Source: Mytilus edulis (Eukaryota; Mollusca; Bivalvia; Mytilida; Mytilidae). Taken from it: a stretch of 64,000 nucleotides of DNA. Position numbers and translations under genes: made by a program. The notes under the pieces are model-generated. The model ran no database searches. It saw only the letters and a list, made by a program, of their open reading frames with translations, and was not told the origin of the DNA. The stretch is from positions 22,104,193 through 22,168,192 of the forward strand of contig NC_092354.1 in the NCBI RefSeq assembly GCF_963676685.1. Direction: 5' to 3'. Positions 22,763 to 33,507 of this stretch are shown piece by piece. Numbering within the stretch: the stretch's first letter is position 1; each line of letters begins with the position of its first letter.

Positions 22763-24829
22763 TCACTCCTCAATGAAACCGTCACTATCAGAATCGGAAT
22801 CTGTTTCAAGTGGCACATCTTTTGCATTCAAAATTGAATCTGCATATTTACACGTGCTTGGTGTCTCTAGTTCCCACCTGCTATAACCAAGGTACCACAT
22901 TGTAGATGCAATATGGGCACAACAACCAACCACCCGGGCGCCAACTTTACAGGTGCAATACCAACCAGTGACTTCATCTCCACTAAATTCAATCCATAGA
23001 CTGTACACTCTTGAGGACGAATGTCTGGATGTTAGTTTTACTCGTAATAGATTAGGACGGTCACGGCAAGTCTGGAGCATGTAATTGTCATCAGATAGAT
23101 GGCTTTCTGTATATCTTGGGGCTTGCTTCAGTTGATATACTCCCATTGTAATATCTCTGATTTGTTGGAGAGTAAGTTTCGGAAAATCTAAAACGTTTTC
23201 CGTGCCATTTACTTCAGAATAAATAGCCTTTTTGCGAATTAGATTATTGTCCTCGACATACTTCTGTACCTGGTTACCAAGCTGTGCTTTATCCAGCATA
23301 GTTTGGCCGATCTCTTCATTGCAAAAATCATTAATCAGTGGAGCCCGGAAGCAATTAATAAATGCAGAAACAATTCTGACAAAATCTCCAATATAGGGAA
23401 CGAAGTGGTTTGAAACGACCTTGTCGAGAAAGCGCCACTGTTTAATGCGTCCATTGGCGCTTTCAACTACCCATCGAACTTTTGTTATAAGTCGTGAAGA
23501 ATTTGCCTCCTCAGTAGTGTGTTGTTTTTGTCCCTTTTTGATGAAACAAGGCATCTCTACCTTCAAGTTCATACTCTCAAGGAAAGCTTGAGCATCTCTG
23601 AAACCTCTGTCGACTACTAATACGTCATCGTCCTTTATCCATTTCTTTATATCTTCAGCATTGGTTTTAAATAAATGCTTGGTAATTGAGGCATCGTTGT
23701 TGTGGCCATTGGCATAATATGGCCCCAAGACACTCAAAATGTAGCCATCAGATCCAACTATAATCATGGGCTTGACTAAAGGTCGATTTTTGTGCATACT
23801 GTAGGTTTTCTTCTGGAACTTGTGGTATGAACTTTTCTGTATGTATATGTATGTCCCATCTAGGATCAGAACAGCTGTGTCTTCATTGTTTCCTGTAAAC
23901 AATGTTTTGGCAGTTGGAGTTGTATGGCTCTGGGCAAAAACGGAATGACTCATATGGTTAAATCCTAAAAATGATGGAACAAAATTTTTAATTAGAGATT
24001 CTCGAGCTGAGTGTACGGCTCGCCGTATATTGTAGGACTTAAGGCTGAAAAGAGTTCCCAAGATTGTGTTCGATAATCCAGTGCGTAATTTTACTAGGAG
24101 AATAGCAAGACATGTTCTTATTGAGCGTACCTCAGAGTTTCTTAAGTCTGTAACATGTGTGGCGACAACGTCAAACTGTTGTTTGGTGAGTCCAGTGAGA
24201 TTAACAAAATCGTCATCTGACATAGCTATCTGGACATCAAAATTAAGTTTTCCAACATCTTTTAGCATTGACCTGGTTCTATCCAACAAGTTGTTTACAT
24301 CCGTACGGTTGAAGAATGTCGACGGAGAAGTATGCTTTAATGCTTTCAGAGCCTCTTGCTTGAAGTATTTACCAACAAGGTGATCAGAACAACACCTACT
24401 GTTCGTGGAAATAAAGATGCCCTTGTCTATAAATGTTTGTGTCTTGGCTTCATTGGGAACAACAATAAGTCTATGCCTATTTGAATTCTGCTTCTTACAG
24501 ACAATACACATACGGTGTGATTTTGTGGTAGAACATATTGGAAGTTGTATTGTTTTTGGACTAAGGACGCCTCCAGAGCTTGGTTGTTTTTTTTCATTGC
24601 TTTTATTTTTTTCTGCAACAGTCACATTGTTAACTAATTTGTTAGCCTGAATTTCTCGTTGAATTCTTGTTCTACATTTTAAGCAAATTGCGTCATGTTC
24701 GTACACATGTCTTTTTAAAATTGACTCTACATAGTTCCGTAATCCAGAATTAAATATTGCTCGTCGGTTTGTCTCTTTTAAATGCGTTTTCATACATATA
24801 ATGCAACTGAAATTTCGTGGGGTAGGCAT
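22763..24829 (-). CDS. DDE transposase-type protein with zinc clusters and SWIM finger
   Basis: An intact frame of about 688 residues (numbered here from the open codon at 24835). Paired cysteines at 11/14 and 51/54, then 109/112 and 148/149 with a following His, form N-terminal zinc clusters of THAP/ZAD-like type. A helical stretch follows at about 205-300. The DDE_Tnp_4-like core has LDGTY (Asp326), VVDRGF (Asp409) and RWVVESANGRIKQW (Glu458), so the expected acidic triad is complete. A SWIM-type CxC-xn-CxH finger (C627, C629, C639, H641) precedes an acidic Ser/Asp tail. The first in-frame ATG is at 24829, but a good acceptor (CATTTTTAG) lies just upstream, so a 5' exon is possible. No terminal inverted repeats were found nearby. 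It is either a live PIF/Harbinger- or ISL2EU-like transposase or a domesticated gene. Confidence 0.8.
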   Translation of the reverse strand: MPTPRNFSCIICMKTHLKETNRRAIFNSGLRNYVESILKRHVYEHDAICLKCRTRIQREIQANKLVNNVTVAEKNKSNEKKQPSSGGVLSPKTIQLPICSTTKSHRMCIVCKKQNSNRHRLIVVPNEAKTQTFIDKGIFISTNSRCCSDHLVGKYFKQEALKALKHTSPSTFFNRTDVNNLLDRTRSMLKDVGKLNFDVQIAMSDDDFVNLTGLTKQQFDVVATHVTDLRNSEVRSIRTCLAILLVKLRTGLSNTILGTLFSLKSYNIRRAVHSARESLIKNFVPSFLGFNHMSHSVFAQSHTTPTAKTLFTGNNEDTAVLILDGTYIYIQKSSYHKFQKKTYSMHKNRPLVKPMIIVGSDGYILSVLGPYYANGHNNDASITKHLFKTNAEDIKKWIKDDDVLVVDRGFRDAQAFLESMNLKVEMPCFIKKGQKQHTTEEANSSRLITKVRWVVESANGRIKQWRFLDKVVSNHFVPYIGDFVRIVSAFINCFRAPLINDFCNEEIGQTMLDKAQLGNQVQKYVEDNNLIRKKAIYSEVNGTENVLDFPKLTLQQIRDITMGVYQLKQAPRYTESHLSDDNYMLQTCRDRPNLLRVKLTSRHSSSRVYSLWIEFSGDEVTGWYCTCKVGARVVGCCAHIASTMWYLGYSRWELETPSTCKYADSILNAKDVPLETDSDSDSDGFIEE

Positions 24830-25861
24830 CCTCACAGCATTACCTAAAAATGAAAATGAAGGAGAAATTACTTTAATTATTTAATCCAAAATCGTTTACT
24901 CTAATTTAACCTTTATTTTTAGTTGTATTATTTATCTTCCTGTGAACCATAATGCAAAAAACAGGAGCAGATTAAGCCAGTTTCAAAAAAGAAGGTGGAA
25001 GTTGTTCATACCTCTTTTGACCAGGCTCGGAACAATATTTTCCGTAATATACCCATATTAAACAGAAATCAAATGTATCTATACACAAGTATAATGACGA
25101 GAACGTTATGCTATTATACAGTCGCGGTAGTTTGAATATTCAACAGATGGACAAGGCGAATGCAATATAGTTCCTCTTTTAGACCGGGTGTGATATGCTG
25201 TATAAGACTAATTGTATAGTGTCTAGTATGCCATACGAGATGCAAATTCATGCAGCATATATTTAAACATGCAGTAACAGTCTTAGAATATTGTGATGTT
25301 TGAATGGTGGCTCTCATCAGTGACGTTAACCCAACATTAAGTTTCCCATATATCATTATTTTTGTTCATCTTTTCAATAGCAGATCACCTTCAATGCCGA
25401 ATCATTTCAATCCAGCTGACACTTGTGCTTATTGTATGGTCTTGTGCCGAGAAGACCATTGCAACCAGTTTTGTTAAATATGTATAAAATAATTTAAAAA
25501 ATAGTGTTGTATATATTTACCATTCCTTATGTTTCTTCATTTCTATCTATGTAAATACTGTAACCCCTTATGGATGTACCTGAAATAGATATCGAAATAT
25601 ATGTCTAATATATAATGAGCGGCTGCAAAATTATTTATCTTTATTAAACAGCCTAAAAAGGCTACATTCTCTTATCTTGTAAAATATATAGTAAGGAGGC
25701 ATCGGCTACAGACATGTATTTCACATTCTGAATTATAATACAATTGATAAAAAAGTGACCGAAGACTACAACAGTCATGCTGCTGATATCGAATTTATAC
25801 TGAGCCAAATTGAAATATGAGAGAAAGTTTTTTCAAACAAAAGTGATTAAGTATTAAGTCT
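24830..25861. other. Non-coding, possible 5' region of the transposase gene
   Basis: A minus-strand splice-acceptor-like CATTTTTAG sits at about 24845-24853. Beyond that no exon, TIR or repeat could be fixed. Confidence 0.35.
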
Positions 25862-26020
25862 TATAGTAATTTTTGGGGTCCTTTATAGCTTGCTGTTCGG
25901 TGTGAGCCAAGGATCCGTGTCGCAGTCCGTACCTTGATGTATAATGGTTTACTTTTATAAATTGTTACTTGGATGGAGAGTTGTCTCATTCGCACTCATA
26001 CATCATATTCCTATATCTAT
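25862..26020 (+). repeat. SINE-like repeat, inverse of 20443-20620
   Basis: TTGCTGTTCGGTGTGAGCCA and AGAGTTGTCTCATTCGCACT are the reverse complements of sequences in the insertion at 20443-20620. It is non-coding and dispersed. Confidence 0.65.
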
Positions 26021-26504
26021 ATATTATACATGTTTAACAAAATAACTATACCAATTTCGAAAACTGTAACAGGCATACGAACGTCCATGAATTTCATTAT
26101 GTGGTGTCCATGGTTTACATAATCAGGATGTCAATTCTATATCTGTAATAAGACAGAAAAATATATATTATATGAAACCTTGAGCATCAGGTCGTCCGAG
26201 CATTTGTGTAACGTTTAATTATGTTATGATATATGTATATATATTTATTTTTTCATTTTTACTTTAAAAACCAAGGGCCGGAAAATCTATCTTTAAAAAC
26301 ATGTTAATGTTATCTGTTGATAGAAGTTAAACCTTAAAATATTTCGTGTATGTCTGAAACAACTATGTTATATCTACAATTTATATATGAACTCCCTTTA
26401 TAGCCGATTTCGTTGAGTGTGTAGGCAAAGGTAATATCTTTGGTAAGCTTGCTTGTTAGCTGAACCATTCAGTCATTATTAGGTTAGGTGTACTATCCTC
26501 TTTG
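26021..26504. other. Non-coding AT-rich sequence
   Basis: No feature was recognised. Confidence 0.3.
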
Positions 26505-26577
26505 CAAATGCATTGATCGTCCAAAAAAGGGGATTCAAACCCCCAGATCCCCCCCCCCGCCCCTGGATCCGCCACTG
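26505..26577. mobile_element. Fragment of a CAGTGGCGGATCCAG hAT MITE
   Basis: The segment from ATGCATTGATCGTCC through a C-rich tract to CTGGATCCGCCACTG matches the right part of the elements at 39041-39175 and 47992-48172. The left terminus is absent. The frame across the C-tract is meaningless. Confidence 0.6.
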
Positions 26578-27116
26578 CCCAAGTTATCTTTGGCTACACA
26601 CTCAATGAAATCGGCTGTAATAATATTTCTTCAAATGACTTCTATTCAACTTCTCTCAGGGACGAAATCAAAAGTTCAATGTAGGATAAAAATTCACATA
26701 GTTTTTCCACTAATTCCCCCCCCCCCCCACTCCCTTAACTTAATTTGGGGAAAATGATTGACCAATAGGGATACATGTTAAATCGAAGTCAAAGAAAAAA
26801 AATAGCAGCCATTTTATCATTCCACCCAAGTTATTTGATATAAGTTTGCTATACAAATGTACTTCATTGATCTTTTGATGTCGTCCCATATTGAAAAAAA
26901 TGATTCCAAGGGCAAAAAAAATTGATTGAGGCTCAAACTTGGAATAAAAATCTGTTGCATACCGTTTGAAGTGACTAAAACTTTATGTTTAGAAATCAGA
27001 CTAAATTGCTGGCTATTATATCATGAACTCGAGCATTTTTCTGCTTTTCTTTCTTTTTTGAAATAAAATAAAATGATAAAATGATACAAGTAAAAAAAAT
27101 GAAAAAAAAAATACTA
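26578..27116. other. Non-coding AT-rich sequence
   Basis: A poly-C tract is present near 26718-26728. No gene was seen. Confidence 0.3.
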
Positions 27117-27196
27117 ATGGTAGTGGTGAGATTCGAACGTAAGACGCCCGAACAAAAGGCAACGGCGTTCCCAGTCGACTACGTTGTCATCATGAC
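27117..27196 (-). repeat. Degenerate tRNA-like sequence
   Basis: On the minus strand an A-box-like TAGTCGACTGGG is followed about 33 nt later by a perfect B-box-like GTTCGAATC, the spacing of a tRNA. The acceptor and T stems pair poorly and the anticodon loop is ambiguous, so this is more likely a tRNA pseudogene or SINE head than a working tRNA. Confidence 0.35.
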
Positions 27197-27852
27197 AATT
27201 ACAGTGTAAAATGACATACTTATCACTATTGTTTTTTTTTTAATTTGTTATGTTCTCCGTTAATTCTATTTGTAGTCGAATTCATACGGAAATTGGAAAT
27301 TATTTTACTTGCAAAAATTGTTAAATTTTCATGTTAACTCATAAGAAAAATGATACTGTAAGGCTGAAAGCAAAAAAGGTTGTTTTCGGCGGTAGTCAAT
27401 TTCGCAAAGTCGTCTGCAACCGGACCGATATTTTGTTCCCAATTTTCACATATTCTGAGTATATTTTTTACTTGAAACGAAAAATTATTTTCATTCAAAC
27501 TCTTTGTAGCTGTAATTTATATCATGACTCAACCGGTCTCAGGTACACATGAAAATGGCTGTTTTATCGTGTGTGCCAAATGCCGATGATACGTTTTCAC
27601 CATTTGTTTGTTGATCCAAATTGGTTAAACAAAATCTAGATTGATAAAAAGAAAAAAAATACAATTTAAAGAATGATTGCCAAATCTCAAAACTAAAAAC
27701 CTCACCTTTGGAAATATTCTTGATGTAGTTGGTGGTGTCTGGTAATCACAGTTGAATGCGGAGTTTTTCAACCCTTTCTCCGATTTCGCTCCGATTTTAC
27801 TATTACGGCGAAGTTGTTGTTTTTTTTTGGGAGATAGTTTTATTCATATTTG

Positions 27853-27961
27853 AAGGCCTCCGCCAACGTGAGCCAAAAGTTTCTCTTCATTATCAGAAAA
27901 TTCTGTTTGAATGCTATCCTTATCACCATTCTTTTCTGTGGCTCACGTTGGCGGAGGCCTT
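27853..27961. repeat. 109-bp hairpin with perfect 23-bp arms
   Basis: The left arm 27853-27875 (starting AAGGCCTCCGCC) and right arm 27939-27961 are exact reverse complements, separated by 63 bp. GC content is far above the surroundings. It may be a small foldback element; no TSD was identified. Confidence 0.75.
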
Positions 27962-28149
27962 TAAAAACGAAGAATTTCAGTCCAAAAATCAACATTTTGG
28001 TACCTTTTGGTGTAATTAGGTAACTTTAAGCAACCCAAAATCGGATTTCTGCTTTACCAAAAATTAAAATCCGCATAAGCTTCTAAAGAACAGATATATG
28101 CAAATTATTTCCGATTATAATTTCGTTTATTTCATGAAAAAAAAAAAAT

Positions 28150-28250
28150 TACAAAAAAGGGGGCCAAATACGGCCCTTAGTGTACCTTGTCCTTTGACCA
28201 AACTTGTCCACAATCATCATTAGGGTATCTACTTAAGTGTCCCAATTACT
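28150..28250. repeat. Fragment related to 20946 and to family 1 cores
   Basis: 28155-28195 (GGCCCTTAGTGTACCTTGTC) is the inverse of 20946-20990, and it continues into CACAATCATCATTAGGGTAT, which is family 1-like core sequence. Confidence 0.55.
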
Positions 28251-28499
28251 AAAGTTAAGAATATCAAAAATTTAAATAATAATCAATACTGATAATTCAT
28301 TACATATATTATCATGATCAAGTTTATTTTCCTGGACATGATGGTACATTTTTCATATTGAGGAACCTCAAAGTATTGCATACAAGCTTATATGAAATAT
28401 ATACTTTATGGAACACTTGAACATAAAATTCTTTTTAAAGGATATCAAATAGCATTGGATGATTTAGATATTAAACCAGTCCCAAAAGTGTTGATGTAT

Positions 28500-30445
28500 A
28501 CATATTTTAAAATACACTACAAGAACAACTTCTGTAAATTATATTTTAAAATACACTACAAGCATGACAAGTTTAACTAGTATGAATAAGATTTAAAATA
28601 CACTACAAATACCACTCATGTGATGTATATCAAATTTCACCTCAATGCAGATAACTAATTCATTAACTCATGAGAATAAGCTTTAGAGTACACTACCACA
28701 AGGTTGATTAAAATTTATAATATAAATTAACTCATGTGAATAAGATTTTAAAATACAACTCATTGGGAATATATTTTAAAATATGCATAACTCATGTGGA
28801 GGGTCTCAAATGGACCACTTAAAAATACATTGCAACTCAAAGGGATTGAATTGGAAAATGAACTCTTAGTCATGTACACTACTTGAAAATACATTATAAC
28901 TCGAGGGGATTAAATTTGAAATTAAGAAATACACTGTAACTCATGTAGACTACTTGAAAATACATTACAAATCAAGGGGATTTAATTTGAAAATATACTG
29001 TTACTCATGTAGACAAATTGAAAATACATTACAACTCAATATAATAAAATTTGAAAATACACTATAAGCTGTGTACATTACTTGAAAATAAATTACAATT
29101 TAATGGGATTAAATTTAAAAATACACTGTAACTCATGTAGACTAATTGAAAAAACATTACAAATCAAGGGGATTAAATCTAAAAATACACTATAACTCAT
29201 ATAATCGAGAGAGAAAAAAACCCACATTACAACTCAAGGGGATTGAATTTGAATATACACTGTAACTCATGTACACTACTTGAAAACACATTACAACTCA
29301 AGGGGATTAAATTAGAATATACACTGTAACTCGTGTAGACTACTTGAAAATGCATTACAACTCAGGCGGATTAAATTTGAATATACACTGTAACTCGTGT
29401 AGACTACTTGAAAATACATAACAACTCAAGGAAATAAAATTTGAAAATACACTATAAGCTGTGTACACTTTGTATACTTGAAAATAAATTACAACTCAAT
29501 GGGATTAAATTTGAAAATACACTGTAACTCATGCAGACTACTTGAAAATACATTACAACTCGGGGATTAAATTTGAATATACACTGTAACTCATGTAGAC
29601 TACTTGAAACACATTACAACTCGGGGATTAAATTTGAATATACACTGTAACTCATGTACACTACTTGAAAACACATTACAACTCAAGGGGATTAAATTTG
29701 AATATACACTGTAACTCGTGTAGACTACTTGAAAATGCATTACAACTTAGGCGGATTAAATTTGAATATACACTGTAACTCGTGTAGACTACTTGAAAAT
29801 ACATAACAACTCAAGGGAATAAAATTTGAAAATACACTATAAGCTGTGTACACTTTGTATACTTGAAAATAAATTACAACTCAATGGGATTAAATTTGAA
29901 AATACACTGTAACTCATGCAGACTACTTGAAAATACATTACAACTCAAGGGGATTAAATTTGAATATACACTGTAACTCATGTAGACTACTTGAAACACA
30001 TTACAACTCAAGGGGATTAAATTTGAAAATACACTATAACTCATGTACACTACTTGAAAATACATTACAACTCGGGGATTAAATTTGAAAATACACTGTA
30101 ACTCGTGTACACTACTTGAAAATATATAACAGCTCAAGGGGATTAAATTTGAAAATCCACTGTAACTCATGTACACTACTTGAAAATATATAACAGCTCA
30201 AGGGGATTAAATTTGAAAATACACTGTAACTCATGTAGACTAATCGCATTTACATTACAACCCAATGGGATTAAATTTAAAAATACACTGTAACTTAGGT
30301 AGACTACTAAACATTACAACTCAATCGGATTAAAATACACTTACAGTTAAGGGATTAAATACACATACTACAACATATGTGGATTAAATACAACAAATGT
30401 GGATTAAAACATAAAACACACTACAACGTGTGTGGGTTAAATCTT
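28500..30445. repeat. Satellite of ~63-bp dimers with 385-bp higher-order unit
   Basis: Two half-units of about 31 bp alternate: one with ACACTGTAACTCATGTAGAC and one with ACATTACAACTCAAGGGGAT, each followed by a TTGAAAAT-like link. The regular array runs from about 28790 to 30350 with diverged edges. Within it, the stretch from 29266 is repeated from 29651 with an exact offset of 385 bp, including the rare variant GTGTACACTTTGTATACTTG (29461 and 29846). Frames translated from the array are artefacts. Confidence 0.85.
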
Positions 30446-30850
30446 AAAGTAATTAACAAAATAAGAGATACAATTGATATATTGCGGAAACCTTGCATTT
30501 TCATGGATATGTGATTTCGTGGTCTACCAAAATCTAGATAAAACTTTAAAGAAATTTGTATTTCGTTGAAAATTTAAATTTGTGGATAAAATCTGTATAC
30601 ATTCATTATACCACATGCCTATTCAATTCATCCAAATGTCAAAATCAAAGTGAGTGATTTGTAAACACAGAAGGGTAAATATATGCTTTACTTTATCCTT
30701 TGGGAGTAAAAAAATTATTTCGTTGTCAATGAAGCTAGTCGATTCAACTGCTATCTAGACAATGGGAGATAACTTAAATCTCTAAGGTTGATTTTAACAA
30801 TGACATTATTTATATTTTTAGAACATATATTAGATTCCTGCACCTTGCAA
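30446..30850. other. Non-coding spacer
   Basis: No feature was recognised between the satellite and the next MITE. Confidence 0.3.
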
Positions 30851-31073
30851 GTGGGTCTCATTGGGGTCTAAGCGTGACGCGGGATTGCCGATTTTTTGTA
30901 AGCGTGACACGTGAAAGTCAAATTATTGTGTCGTGAAAACGGTAAATGAAGTCTTGCGGGACCCGGGAAATGACAAAAAAATGAGAATTGCTTACATACA
31001 TAGTGTAAGCGGGATACGGGAATTTGACAAAACAGTAAGCGGGATCCGGGATCGGGACCCCCCAATGAGACCC
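30851..31073. mobile_element. hAT-type MITE, TIR GGGTCTCATTGGGG, TSD CCTTGCAA
   Basis: The inverted ends GGGTCTCATTGGGG and CCCCAATGAGACCC enclose GC-rich repeats such as AGCGGGATCCGGGATCGGGA. The 8-bp direct repeat CCTTGCAA flanks it (30843-30850 and 31074-31081). An 8-bp TSD is typical of hAT elements. Confidence 0.75.
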
Positions 31074-31266
31074 CCTTGCAAAAGCTTTGTAATTTTCTTG
31101 ACATGTGGAACATTGTTTTGAGACTTGAATATCTGAGCATATATAGCAAATTCATAATTTTCTGGAAATGTTCATGGATAGGATGTATATTATGTTAAGA
31201 TCAACGCATTATATTTTGTGTATCAAAAAGGTAGTGATAACCCTTGAATGGATTTATAATTTTTAA

Positions 31267-33362
31267 CCAGGTGCTCCGCAGGGCGCAGCTTTATACGACC
31301 GCAGAGGTTGAACCCTGAACAGTTGGGGCAAGTATGGACAAAACATTCAAGCGTGATACAGCTCTGAATTTGGATTGTGATAAAATTATTGACTTTACAT
31401 GGGTTTTTTTTTACACAAAACAAATGTCAAGATTTACAAATCAATCAAAGATTTCTTCTTCAAACTTATCTAAATCTAAAATTAAATAGTTGACACAGCA
31501 TAGGTTTCTGACACAGAATGAATGTGGTCTAATGAACTTAAAATTTTTTTTTTGCCTTTGAGTAATTCACTATGCTGTTCAATATTAATCCTCTAAAAAA
31601 AATGTTTGAAGAAATTTTCTTTTTATTTATGAAATCTGAAATGAGAAAAATTTAACCCCCCCCCCCCCATTTTTTTTCACATCCCCGTTTCCCTTTTTCC
31701 AAAACTGATATCAATTCAAATTTCTAATGGAGTTTGCAATAACTACTCTTTTAAATACATCATAAAATATTAAAATGTAAAATAAAGTGCTTGTTATCAC
31801 TGAATGGTAAAGATTGGTTGGTAGTAAAAGTGAATATACATTGTTTATTGTATAAAACAATAAAAAAAACTTCATCAGCAACATTTAATATTGGCAAATT
31901 TCCAATGAAGTTATTTACATAAAGTTATTGGCAAATAAAAATAGAAAATGACATCATAGTCATGTCTTGCAAATGTCCAACATACATTATCTAAAAACAT
32001 TTTAGATAAGATAAGGAAAAAAAGCTTCATCAGCATTATTTTATATTGGCAAATTTCCAATGAAGTTATTTACATAAAGTTATTGGCAAATAAAAATAGA
32101 AAATGACATCATAGTCATGTCTGGCAAATTTCCAACATATATTACCAACTACTATTCTATACAAAGAAAGATAACTCCAATTGAAAATTAATTGCTATTG
32201 CACAATATTGTGCAATTAGATATTTCTTGCTATTGTGCAATACTGTGCAATTGAAAATTTCTTGCTATTGCACAATACTTGATATGGAATCCTGATTTGG
32301 ACCAACTTGAAAAACTGGGCCTATAATCAAAAATCAAAGTACATGTTTAGATAAAGCATATCAAATAAGCCCAAGAATTTATTTTTTGTTAAAATCAAAC
32401 TTAAGTTTAATTTTGGACCCTTTGGACCTTAATGTAGACCAATTTGAAAACTGGACCAAAAATTAAGAATCTACATACACAGTTAGATTTGGCATATCAA
32501 AGAACCCATTTATTCAATTTTTGATGAAATCAAACAAAGTTTAATTTTGGACCCCCATTTGGACCAACTTGAAAACTAGGCCAATAATTAAAAATCTAAG
32601 TACATTTTTAAATTCAGCAAATCAAAGAACCCCAAAGATTCAATTTTTGTTAAAATCAAACTAAGTTTAATTTTGGACCCTTTGGACCTTAATGTAGACC
32701 AATTTTAAAACGTGACCAAAATTAAGAATATACATACATAGTTAGATTTGGCATATCAAAGAACCCCAATTATTCAATTTTTGATGAAATCACACAAAGT
32801 TCAATTTTGGACCCTTTGGGCCCCTTATTCCTAAACTGTTGGGACCAAAACTCCCAAAATCAAACCAAACCTTCCTTTTATGGTCATAAACCTTGTGTTT
32901 AAATTTCATAGATTTCTATTTACTTATACTAATTTCTATTTTACTTATACTAAAGTTATGGTGCGAAAACCAAGAATAATGCTTATTTGGGCCCTTTTTT
33001 TGCCCTTAATTCCTAAACTGTTAGAACCAAAACTCCCATAATCAATCCCAACCGTCCTTTTGTGGTCATAAACCTTGTGTCAAAATTTCATAGATTTCTA
33101 TTCACTTAAACTAAAGTTTTAGTGCGAAAACCAAGAAAATGCTTATTTGGGCCCTTTTTGTCCCCTAATTCCTAAAATATTGGGACCAAAACTCCCAAAA
33201 TCAATCCCAACCTTCCTTTTGTGGTCATAAACCATGTGTTGAAATTTCATTCACTTTTACTAAAGTTAGAGTGCGAAAACTAAAAGTATTCGGACGACGA
33301 CGACGACGCCAACGTGATAGCAATATACGACCAAAAAATTAAAATTTTTGCGGTCGTATAAA
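31267..33362 (+). mobile_element. Core-repeat element, family 2, copy 1
   Basis: The left end is CCAGGTGCTCCGCAGGGCGC then TTATACGACCGCAG, and the right end is TTTTTGCGGTCGTATAA, so the subterminal TTATACGACCGCA motif is inverted between the ends. The interior has a lead region and then diverged cores of about 150-165 bp (CCAAAACTCCCAAAATCAA with GTGGTCATAAACC, near 32840, 33020 and 33180). A short GACGACGACG run precedes the end. A close copy lies at 39872-42123. Non-coding. Confidence 0.75.
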
Positions 33363-33507
33363 AATGAATTATAACCTCATCACAAGATCAAAATATACTT
33401 CATTCAAAACTTTGATAAATATACACGTAATAATAAACAATAGCCAATCTATATGGTGGGTTTTTGTTCGATGTTGAAGGCCAAAGGTGCTTGACATTGT
33501 ATTATTT

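Noticed and set aside
27117-27196. Functional tRNA gene
   Set aside because: Box motifs and spacing fit, but acceptor and T stems do not pair.
29874-30176. 100-residue repetitive protein on the minus strand
   Set aside because: It is a translation of the satellite; unit length keeps the frame open by chance.
28500-30445. CRISPR-like array
   Set aside because: Units are contiguous ~31-bp half-repeats without unique spacers, in a eukaryotic genome; it is a satellite.
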